Origin: Luidia sarsii
Lineage: Eukaryota > Echinodermata > Asteroidea > Paxillosida > Luidiidae
DNA length: 64,000 nucleotides
NCBI GenBank assembly: GCA_949987565.1
Contig: OX465102.1
Span: 23,818,260-23,882,259, forward strand
Reading direction: 5' to 3'
Numbering within the stretch: position 1 is the stretch's first letter; every line of letters starts with the position of its first letter. Shown here piece by piece: positions 11,369 to 20,203 of this stretch. Below the pieces are notes generated by a model. The model saw only the letters and a program-made list of their open reading frames with translations. It had not been told where the DNA came from and ran no database searches. Position numbers and translations under genes: made by a program.

Positions 11369-11899
11369 GTCTTCGACGTGTCGCGCCTCGTCTGCCCTCT
11401 TTGGTAATGGCGTCGCAGTCACCCTGTCGGCACAGTTCACGTGACGAGTGCGAACTCTAGTTTATTTATAGAGCTCGGTGGAAAACCTCTACGAGTTGCA
11501 AACCGTGTGAGCATTACAGCTGTGTGTTAGCCGAGTTATCTGTACAAACACACGGCACGCCCTCACAAAGTGTCTGAGCTGTTAATCAGGTATTGGGTGA
11601 GTTCAGCAGGGCGACTGGATTATGGCTAGACTCGAGTATTCATGTTAATTGAATAGGCCTAGCTCAGGTCCCGAAGATAACATCGAAAAGATATAAAGTT
11701 GTATGAAGCACAGCAAAGGACTGAGTTAAATGGTAATACGGCATAACACAAGAGGGTGCTCTGTGTTTTTTGGGGTCAGGTAAAACACACGGGCAGGTAT
11801 GGGAATAGGCCTAAGTGTAATAGATCAATATAAAGTAATACAAAAACTGTTGCAAACTGCTCGATCACTGAATAAAATGACCTACAACACATAAATCTC

Positions 11900-11990
11900 A
11901 AAAGTTAGAGGGCCTGACGTTTCGACCCTAGCAGGACCTTTCTCAAAGAGAAAGGTCCTGCTAGGATGGAAACGTCAGGCTCTCTAACTT
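11900..11990. repeat. Recurrent hairpin core, paired-arm copy
   Basis: GGCCTGACGTTTCGACCC and the following CTAGCAGGACCTTTCTC face their near-exact reverse complement across a loop of only a few bases, so the whole copy is one long hairpin with AGAG(G/C) ends. Just upstream (about 11845-11865) is the GTTGCAAACTGC word that also precedes copies near 28050 and 39790. Confidence 0.8.
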
Positions 11991-12071
11991 TTAAGATAAA
12001 TATAACCAAATATTTTTATAGAACACCCCACACATTATTTGTTTTGCATTTCACTACAGCCAGCCAATAAA

Positions 12072-12341
12072 AGCCGTTTACGAAATGAAGGTTTTTTTAC
12101 GCTCGGGATTAGGGTTCGGACACATTCCTCAATAACCGTTACGATGTCACTGGCATCTCGAAACAAGCGTTTGGGCCTATATTCATGTTGAATACTGTGC
12201 TATTGTCAAGCTGGGCCCCAGTATCTCCGTGAATACTCTGTACTTATCAAGCCAACAAACCTTCAAATTCGGCAACAAACCACAACCTGGATTTTCAAGG
12301 CGAAGCCTGAGCCCGGGCCTGATCCATGGATTCGTAAACGG
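12072..12341. mobile_element. MITE-like element, related to 6880-7256
   Basis: The left end CCGTTTACGAAATGAAGG faces the right end, complement of CCGTTTACGAATCCATGG. The interior near the right end has CACAACCTGG and GCGAAGCCTGAGCCCGGG, shared with 7160-7256 and 19425-19507. Non-coding. Confidence 0.5.
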
Positions 12342-12749
12342 TCATAAATGCTAAATAACCCAAGTTGGTCGCAAGGCGCCCTCTTGTGTTTAATTTTAGA
12401 TTTTGCGTGCCTTAGGCCGAAGACGGACGGAGCAAAATCTCTATCTTATTTACCGTGAGAATAATTATGCTCTCATGCATTATGTACGGCTTCGAACTTC
12501 GAGGGTTGTGGCAAGTAAACGGTGGTGTCAATGATTCAGTATACCTTCGAATGTACGTGAAAAAAGTAGCAAGTCCCCTAATTTCACCCTAGGCTGAAAC
12601 AGGAACCCCTTGGATTAGACACTGGTCAGGCATGAGTCTCACGAAACATTACCAGCTCGCTCCCTCTTCTGAAATTTCGGCAATAAGGAATAAAAAGTTC
12701 AGCTTGCTCGTTTTTCAAAATCTCAAAGGATTGACACCAATCGAAACGG

Positions 12750-12841
12750 AAGCTCGTTCTTTATTTAATATTTATTGCCACCAAATCCTTGTATGTATAA
12801 AATAATGATACAATCAAAATTACGTTTCATAATTTGTTTGT
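12750..12841 (+). repeat. Direct repeat, copy 1
   Basis: About 90 bp starting GAAGCTCGTTCTTTATTTAA are repeated nearly exactly at 13163-13255 (414 bp apart). This is a local duplication or two copies of a short dispersed repeat. No coding. Confidence 0.8.
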
Positions 12842-13162
12842 GAAAATGATGGTGTAATCCCATTCAGTGACACCGCCTCTCTGTTGACTCGTGGAACAAA
12901 AAATGTACGAGACACTTTAAGACCACTTGCCGTGTTCTTTGCTATATTCCATAGGGGTTAGTCTGTTTAACCATAAAGCAAGAACCTTGCAATATGCGTG
13001 GACTAGGATTGGCTAATATAGCAGGCCATAAGATGGGAAGGTGCTCTCATGGAAGGAGACTAGGGACGCTTCGCAGCTCCCATGGTGTCGCAATAACATG
13101 TTTTCATGCCATCTGGGCAATCATCAGTTGCGGTAGTGATCTTGGCAGATCAGATGGGTGTG

Positions 13163-13255
13163 CCGGTATAGAAGCTCGATCTTTATTTAATATTTATTGC
13201 CACCAAATCCTTGTATGTATAAAATAATAATACAATCAAAATTACGTTTCATAAT
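13163..13255 (+). repeat. Direct repeat, copy 2
   Basis: This is the second copy of the 12750-12841 repeat, sharing TTATTGCCACCAAATCCTTG and the following AT-rich segment. Confidence 0.8.
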
Positions 13256-13661
13256 TTATATCTTTAATACATCCCCGTCCAGTCAAAGTTTTCTTTGCCA
13301 TAATCATTTTTTAATTCGTTATAAAGTTCCCAGTCAGTCTTTCATTAATTTGTTGTACAAAAACACGTTCTCATCTAAGATCTGTAAAAATTATGAACAC
13401 GTATTTGCTTTAAAATAATGATATGCAGTGCAGCAAACAATGTATGCCTACAATTGCAAAAGACAGGATATCAGGCGTAAATAGATCTCTTTCTGTTATG
13501 CTTTTTCACTTTACAAAACTGAACTAAAATTTTAAAAGCCACGGAATTTCATTCGTCAAGAATAAATTTCTATTTGCAATCCGATCGTATTTTGGTTCCA
13601 AATTGTTTTGCTTTTCTATAACCTCACCATCACTGATCAAAGATAAGACAGGGAAATCTTT

Positions 13662-13996
13662 ACATTTTACATTTATATTTTAAATTCACATCTTTACATT
13701 TTACTTTTACATTTACATTTTACATTTTACATTCACATTTTTCATTTTCATTTTACATTTACATTTTACATTTACATTTTTCATTTACATTTTACATTTA
13801 CATTTTACATTTACATTTTACATTTACATTTTTCATTTACATTTTACATTCACATCTTTATATTTTACATTTACATTTTACATTTACATTTTACATTCGA
13901 AACTTTACATTTTATATTTACATTTTACATTTACATTTTACATTCACATCTTTATATTTTACATTTACATTTACATTCACATCTTTACATTTTTCA
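13662..13996. repeat. (TTTTACATTTACA)n-type minisatellite
   Basis: Words of TTTACA/TTTTACATT alternate for about 335 bp and end about 20 bp before the 3' tail of the - strand retrotransposon. The array may have seeded from that tail or been the insertion site. Confidence 0.9.
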
Positions 13997-14422
13997 AACT
14001 TGGGGCACTATACCTTTCATTTCATTTCATTTATTATTTTGCAGGAACACAGGAACATACAAATGGGAATTAAGACAATTAAGACAATTCTTACATAGAC
14101 TATACATTTAAATGATGTGAGAAACAAATACATGAAACACGAAAACAAACAAGTAACACCCCTGCAGGATTACAAAAAAGCAAACTTAATTACTGTCTAG
14201 TTGCTCTCCTAAAGTGCTACATTGTAGAGTTACAGACAAAGTGGGAACGGACAATTATAAATAACATGTAGGACATAAAAAGATAAGGCAACACTTAATA
14301 ACAGAAAAAAAAGTGTAAAGAAAAATCTAATTGACTCTAATTACATTGGCTTGAATTCCCGGAGTTAGTAAATGGTCCCTGAGTGATTTATTAAATTGAG
14401 ATAAACCAAAAACAACAGTATC

Positions 14423-17329
14423 CTAAACAGATAAGGGCAAAGCCTCCCATAATCTAGGGAATCTATGAAAGAGTGAATGATGAGCAGCGTTTGTCCTCGC
14501 CCTCAAATGATGGAATTTAACGGTATTTACATGTCTGGAATTAATCCCGATACAATCATAAATAGGAACATCAAAATTATTATAAAGACATTTTACCACA
14601 AACATCAAAGAGAGGAAGTGTAATCTATTATTTAAAAATGGTAATCCTAGTTGAATACACCTATCAGAATATGCAATGTCATTATCATGATTTATGAGAG
14701 CCCTTCTAGGCAGACCAAGACAGAAGCGAGTAAAGCGCCTTTGAACTCTTTCCAGAGAATCCTGTAGTGTGGTGAGAGCTGGGCACCAGACTGGAACTGC
14801 ATGTTCTAGTAATGGCCGACTTATAGAGCGATAAAGTGTGGCAAGAATTTTGGGGTTTCTAGACTTAACAACTCTGCCAAAGAAACCATTTAGTCGAGTA
14901 GCTTTGGAGATGACTGAACTAATGTGTTGTTTCCAACTTAAGTCCCTAGAAATTATAACACCAAGATATTTGTAACTTTCAACTCTGTCCAGGACATGAT
15001 CACCAATTGTATAAACTGGACTTGGAGGGTTTCTAGAACGTGTTACTGTCATAACTTTACATTTTCCAGAATTTAATTCCATATAATTGAGATTACACCA
15101 ATTATGCAGGTGTTGCAGGTCATTCTGGAGTGCTAGCTGATCATCTTGATGTTTTATGGTTCTGTAAAGGACAGTATCATCAGCATACTGCCTGAGATTT
15201 GACTGCACACAAAAGGGCAGGTCAAAAGCAAAAATGTTGAATAGTAAAGGCCCAAGAACAGATCCTTGAGGCACTCCAGAATGAACTGCAGCCCAGTCAG
15301 ATTATGATCCCATAAACTGCACCCGCTGGGATCTGTTAGTCAAGTAAGACTGAAACCAGTTCAGCAACGACCCGCAAATTCCATACTTATGTAATTTATT
15401 TAAAAGAATATGATGGTTTACACGATCAAAAGCCTTAGACCAGTCCAAAAAAATTGCATCAATACGAGGTGGATTAGTAGCATCCAAGATATTGGCCCAA
15501 CTATGATATAAGGTGGTCAGCTGAGTGACACACGATCGTTTAGGAAGAAAACCATGTTGAGTGGGTGAAATTATCCCCCCTTTATACATATGATTAATAA
15601 CATGTTTAGACATTATTCTTTCAAGAGTTTTTCCCACAACAGAACATAGTGAAATCGGCCTGTAGTTGGACATATTATGAGCATCACCTGATTTGAAGAG
15701 AGGAACTACGTGTGCCAATTTCCATTCATGAAGTACAAGACCAGATGTTAGCGACATATTAAAAAACTTAGTTAGTGGAAGAGCCAAACTGTTACATGCT
15801 AATTTGAGGAGCATTGGGGAAATACCATCAGGTCCAGCGGATTTATACATGTTCAGCTGTGATAGCAGCTGTTTTACTTCTGCAGTATTAGTAGAAATGC
15901 ATCCGAGACGAAAGTTAGTGATGAAGTGATCACAAGAAATTTCAATATGATTACATGAAACATTACTAAAATTACTCTGGAAAAGGTGATTAAAATTCTG
16001 AGCAATACGTGTTGGGTCTCTCAAATTACCATTGTCACTGTGGAAACTTCTAACTGCACTTTTACAGCGTTTACTATTTACAAAAGACCAGAATTGTTTA
16101 GGATTAGATGCAGAATTAAAAGCCATGTCATGAACGTAACTACAATAAGATTGTCTTATTAAGTATTTGACATCATTACGTAATTTTTTATACTTTTCCC
16201 ACAAATTAATGTTAGTGCCACTGCGAAGAGCTGCCTTATATGCCCTGTTTTTCTTCCTTGATAAACTTACAATTTCAGATGAAATCCAAGGATGCCTCTT
16301 TCTACCGTTCTGCTTAGCAATAGGGACAATGTCACTCACGGCTGCAAAAAGGAGATCTTTGAATATATCCCAGGCATCATTAATATCATCTGAGGAAAAA
16401 CAAGTATCCCATGGAACCATATTCAAAGTATCACATAGAGCATTAATATCAGCCTTTTTTTACTGATAGATGGACCGATTCACAGTTTTGTAGTCGTAGG
16501 AAGTACATAGTTGAAATTTGACACCCAAATGATCGCTGTTTCCCAGGCCAGGATGAACACCAACTTCTGTAAATAAGTTACGTCTGTTTGTAAATATCAA
16601 ATCTATAATGGAACCCTGACTAGAGGGTAAATTACCTTCATGAGTGGCAAATGTCACCAATTGATCCAAATTAAGAATGTCAGTGACAGAGAGCAACTTA
16701 TGAAGTGCAGGTGATAACATGGGGCTAAGATTATCAGTACTTGATAATGCCTTAAAATCAATGTTAAAATCACCAAGGATAGTAATGGCCAAATATTCAT
16801 GAGCGAAGGGCAATATTTTCTCAAACACACTCTGAAATTTATCATAAAACTCTACAGAGGAATTAGGAGGTCTATATAAACAGCCCAACAACACTTTGCC
16901 ATGTTTGGTACAAATTTCAATAAACAATAATTCAAGATCAGCATATTCAAAGGAGTATTTACGAACTGGAGATAAATAGTTTCTTACTGCAACAAAGACA
17001 CCTCCGCCATGCCTGTTACGGTCTTTTCTGAAAATACTATAGTTACAATCAGTCAGTTCTCCATCGGAAATTGTGTCATCGAGCCAAGATTCAGTGATGA
17101 ATGCTAGATCGTACTTGTTCACATTCAACTCAGCCTGGAAAAGTTGTAGCTTGTTCACAATGCTACGAGCATTGAATAAGACTGCACTAATGTTTAGTAT
17201 GGATGATGACTGCTCTGTACTGGAAACAGTTTCTGGATTCTGTTTGTGGGGGTCAGTGGACGAGTCCTGAGATGAAGGGCCTGGATTGAGTTCAACATCC
17301 CCCCCCCAGAGCAACTTGGTGGAGTACAT
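14423..17329 (-). pseudogene. ORF2: 2A motif, APE endonuclease and reverse transcriptase, two nonsense codons
   Basis: One continuous frame of 969 codons is broken only by in-frame TAA codons at 16460-16462 (codon 290) and 15302-15304 (codon 676). Residues 9-18 are GGDVELNPGP, a canonical 2A ribosome-skipping motif. The endonuclease (about 45-280) shows NARS, TESWL, HGGGVFVAVR, YRPP, LGDFNID and a terminal SDHLGV. The reverse transcriptase shows NYRPISL, FLDWSKAFD, GVPQGSVLGP just after the second stop, and the catalytic YADD near codon 715. The C-terminus has the WEALP-like ending usual in this family. In an active element the product would nick target DNA and prime cDNA synthesis from it. 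Both stops are single-base-type changes, so decay looks recent. Confidence 0.9.
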
Positions 17330-18083
17330 TAAAAGTAGAGGTTGAGTTGCAGTAGTAGGTTACAGGGCGTCTACAAAACCTACGATGAGGATGGTGTCTG
17401 TAGTGTGGAACAACAGGCAATCGTGAAGAACCCTTGTAGGCTGCATACCAGATCAGGGTGCAGGTATGTGAAGGGGGAAAGCCATGGTATGGAGAACAAA
17501 AGCCCCCATTCAAACTGCCAGATCCCTGGAAGTGGTCATCTCTGGTACAGGTGAACAGACTGGCATGACAGAATGAGCAGAGTGGGCCATGGTATGGAGA
17601 ACAAAAGCCCCCATTCAAACTGCCAGATCCCTGGAAGTGGTCATCTCTGGCACAAGTGAACAGACTGGCATGACAGAATGAGCCATGGTATGGAGAGCAA
17701 AGGCCCCCATTCAAACTGCCAGATCCCTGGAAGTGGTCATCTCTGGTACAGGTGAACAGACTGACATGACAAGGGTCAGCTGGAGTGGTACAATGGAGTT
17801 GTTCAAGCATGCAAGAATGCCCATGTGAATGTAGAACTCTCAGCTCAAAAACTCCCAGAAGATGAAGAAAATTCTGATAATAACTGGTCAAAATCTCCCT
17901 CGGTATAGCTGGAAGCTGTGACCAAACCAGACCAGTGGAATCAGCAATTCGAGCTCTATCCAGTAGTGTATAGCCTTCACCATCTTGCAACCCCAAGACA
18001 GCAGAAATTTGAAGAAGAAACAGAGCCTTAAAAAGGGCATGCTCCATGCTCCATTGATTAGGCTGTCTGTCCTTTAGATGCAT
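17292..18083 (-). CDS. Candidate ORF1 of the retrotransposon, function unknown
   Basis: The frame has 263 codons from ATG 18083. It contains three tandem copies of a Cys/His-containing module with the shared phrase HFQGSGSLNGG (DNA copies at 17481, 17586 and 17682). The copies are 105 and 96 bp apart, both multiples of three, so the frame survives repeat expansion. The stop codon (17292-17294) overlaps the 2A codons of ORF2 in the +1 frame, immediately after a G9 run. No known domain is recognised. It may be a true ORF1 or a chance open 5' UTR; the frame-preserving repeats favour the former weakly. Confidence 0.4.
   Translation of the reverse strand: MHLKDRQPNQWSMEHALFKALFLLQISAVLGLQDGEGYTLLDRARIADSTGLVWSQLPAIPREILTSYYQNFLHLLGVFELRVLHSHGHSCMLEQLHCTTPADPCHVSLFTCTRDDHFQGSGSLNGGLCSPYHGSFCHASLFTCARDDHFQGSGSLNGGFCSPYHGPLCSFCHASLFTCTRDDHFQGSGSLNGGFCSPYHGFPPSHTCTLIWYAAYKGSSRLPVVPHYRHHPHRRFCRRPVTYYCNSTSTFNVLHQVALGGGC
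17481..17775 (-). repeat. Three tandem ~100-bp monomers in the 5' part of the retrotransposon
   Basis: Copies start at 17481, 17586 and 17682 with GCCATGGTATGGAGA and share CCAGATCCCTGGAAGTGGTC. Tandem 5' monomers are known to carry promoters in some non-LTR elements, such as mouse L1; whether these do is inference. Confidence 0.85.
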
Positions 18084-18111
18084 GACTTAAAGCGCGCGAT
18101 GAAAATAGCTT

Positions 18112-18675
18112 CTAACACGATGCCACGGTTCTAAGGTAGACCTGACAGCAAGGTGTCTTGAACCGATTTGCGACACAGTTGTCGGTGAAGCGGCTGCCTG
18201 CAAACTCCTCCAGGCAGGGCAGCACGGAGAACACAGCACGACTCTCACAGATGACGTAAAGATGAAAGCTGCACACAGTATCATCAGTGAGACCGCCCGA
18301 GCTACGCCACAACTGCAGACAATTATTGCTTTCTTTGGGTTCTGCTGGTGCCCAGTCTAGGTAACGACACACTCGACCTTCCTCACCTGGTTGCACATAA
18401 ACACCCTCCCCCGTCAAGTCCTTACAGCCGATCCAAACATTTCCGTCACTGACAGCCTTTGTGAACATGTCCCAGATGAACCGATGCTCACCTGAGGAGT
18501 CGGGCACCGCCATGATACTGCCTATGTCAGAGCAGGCCTGAATACCGTCATCCCACGCCATTGTTGCATTCAGCAGTTGGTAGCAAGAAGCAGCGAATAG
18601 TTCTTGACCAGGCTGGCACGGCAGGGCGTACACGCACGCCGCCATGATGGCAACGGTTATACACGCTAACTTCAT
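18112..18675 (-). CDS. Secreted C-type lectin-domain protein
   Basis: This is a 187-residue single-exon protein. Residues 1-18 are a hydrophobic signal peptide. The C-type lectin-like fold follows: Cys20 and Cys31 as the N-terminal pair, W41 plus C48 in the first helix region, the hallmark WIG at 81-83, EPK at 112-114 in the position of the EPN/QPD sugar-binding loop, C119, L-T-D-D at 129-132 near the WND position, and C135/C143. EPK is not a canonical EPN or QPD triplet, so calcium-dependent sugar binding is doubtful. About 42 residues after the domain form a Cys-rich tail (C154, C167, C176, C177, C187). It probably acts outside the cell in recognition or defence. The retrotransposon starts within 30-700 bp downstream. 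Confidence 0.85.
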   Translation of the reverse strand: MKLACITVAIMAACVYALPCQPGQELFAASCYQLLNATMAWDDGIQACSDIGSIMAVPDSSGEHRFIWDMFTKAVSDGNVWIGCKDLTGEGVYVQPGEEGRVCRYLDWAPAEPKESNNCLQLWRSSGGLTDDTVCSFHLYVICESRAVFSVLPCLEEFAGSRFTDNCVANRFKTPCCQVYLRTVASC

Positions 18676-19602
18676 GTTTGGTTGGATCGTTCACGACAGT
18701 GCTCAGTAAAGATTCGATGTTGGTTTCGTCAAGGGTTAATACTAATAACAAACTGACGATGGTCCCGCTTGATTTTGCTTCAAGCGTAACTCGTGTAACT
18801 CGTGTTCTTGATCACTCTGAAAAACTCCCTAAAATACGGGCAGATGTGTGGTGAGCTGCACAGTTATAGTTATACTGCAACAGTACTGCAAGCCTGTTCT
18901 AATTGCCTGCAGTTTGTTTACAGTAGTCTGTTGACGACAGGCCACCAGTAGCCATAGTGACTGATCGATGGGACTGTTATTGAAAAAATTAAATCGATCA
19001 CAACATTTACCTGTTCGGTATAGACGACGTTGCGAGCAAATAAATTTACACTTCGCTTCACTTTTTAAATAAGCAACGGGTCAACAGGCAACGTTTTCTC
19101 GCAACGAATCTTCCCCCTCAATGGACACGGTAATAATAATGGTATTGGTTATCATTAAAGGACAACATTGAAGGCAAGAATATATCCAGTGGAAAAAGGA
19201 ATAGGTACTCCACCTAGCAAGCCCGCCTGTAGACAATTAATATGCAAACTCATGCTCGTATAGTTTATTTGTATTAGTTTGCGATCGTCTTGATCGTTTT
19301 AAACCTTTTATTTTGGCATGCAGTATATTAATGAGTTCATTAGCCTCTACACCTGTACGTTGTATGGATAATTGTATTCAAAGAACCCCATCCCAAGCCA
19401 GCAAATCTTAAAATTTGGCAACAAATCCACAACTTGTTTTTTCAGGTTTTGTCAGACGGAGACGAAGCCTGAGCCCGAGCCCGATCCACGGTTTCGTAAA
19501 GGGCCTATGATACTTCCGTGGTGGCGCTCTTTACTTTTTTTACAATGTCCGCTTCCGTGGCATTATACTGTCTGGCGCTCGTTATTGTCCGTCTATATGT
19601 CA
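18676..19602. other. Non-coding interval upstream of the lectin, ending in a MITE fragment
   Basis: No coding features are seen. The section 19380-19507 carries CAGGTTTTGTCAGACGGAGA and GAAGCCTGAGCCCGAGCCCG, ending TTTCGTAAAGGGCC. These match the right ends of the MITEs at 7256 and 12341 and resemble the GGGCCCTTTTCCAAAACC ends at 42599 and elsewhere. Confidence 0.45.
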
Positions 19603-19656
19603 GGTCACTATTTCACCGTCTGCGTCCACAGGGCTGCAGACGGTGAAATAGTGACC
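19603..19656. repeat. Perfect hairpin, 21-bp arms and 12-nt loop
   Basis: 19603-19623 is the exact reverse complement of 19636-19656; the arm contains CACTATTTCACCGTCTG. The hairpin stands alone in non-coding DNA about 0.6 kb upstream of the second receptor gene. Confidence 0.85.
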
Positions 19657-20170
19657 GCGCCCTCTAGCGGTGGTGTCCGTGGGTCGAAGGGCGCTTTGAG
19701 ACTCCACCCACCCCCTCCCTTCCCGGTATCGGCACGTTGCACGTGCACCCTCCACGTGTTCCCTTGCCAGTGCGTGCAACGTATCAGTTGTACGGCCTTG
19801 ATAGCTATCGGCGAAATTCAAAACCTGATTAAAATTACGTAATGGTATTGTAATCTTATCAATCCTTGGTCTTACGGGTTATTGATGTTTGAGCAAGATC
19901 TTCTTGTGGACAGACTACGAACAAAGGCGTGTTTAATTGCCCTCAAAACACAACTACGCAGCCGACAAGAGAGCCGACATTTTATGGAGGTGCCGGCCTG
20001 TTGACACGAGGCGTGTCTTACGGACGCGTGCAAAACGGCATGGCGGAAGAGTAGAACGATGGCCGACGCCGTTATAGATGAACCGGGCCGATTGCTTCCG
20101 TCTCGGAAGACGGTGCAGTGACCGATTGGAGACTGCCAGTCGCTCGGAAGACACAAAATATCCCACCCGC

Positions 20171-20202
20171 CTTCAACACACACACACACACACACACACA
20201 CA
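20171..20202. repeat. (CA)n microsatellite touching the start codon of the second receptor
   Basis: An almost pure CA run of about 30 bp ends two bases before ATG 20204. If transcribed it would be the last part of the 5' UTR, or would encode a Thr-His run if translation began at the in-frame ATG 20078. Confidence 0.9.
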
Positions 20203-20203
20203 A

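Larger units (their letters stand above)
14018..18083 (-). mobile_element. Nearly full-length non-LTR retrotransposon with 2A motif (CR1/L2-like)
   Basis: The element is read on the - strand. A candidate ORF1 (18083-17292) is followed by an APE endonuclease plus reverse transcriptase ORF2 (17329-14423), then about 400 bp of 3' UTR ending in short AAATG/ATGAA tail repeats at 14018-14035. The 5' limit is inferred from the start of the candidate ORF1, only 28 bp past the lectin stop codon; the real boundary could lie anywhere from about 17.4 to 18.1 kb. Two in-frame stops in ORF2 mean this copy cannot make a full protein. The APE + RT order, the non-repetitive 3' UTR and the short tandem tail fit the CR1/L2 side of non-LTR elements. 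The exact clade needs a phylogeny. Confidence 0.85.
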
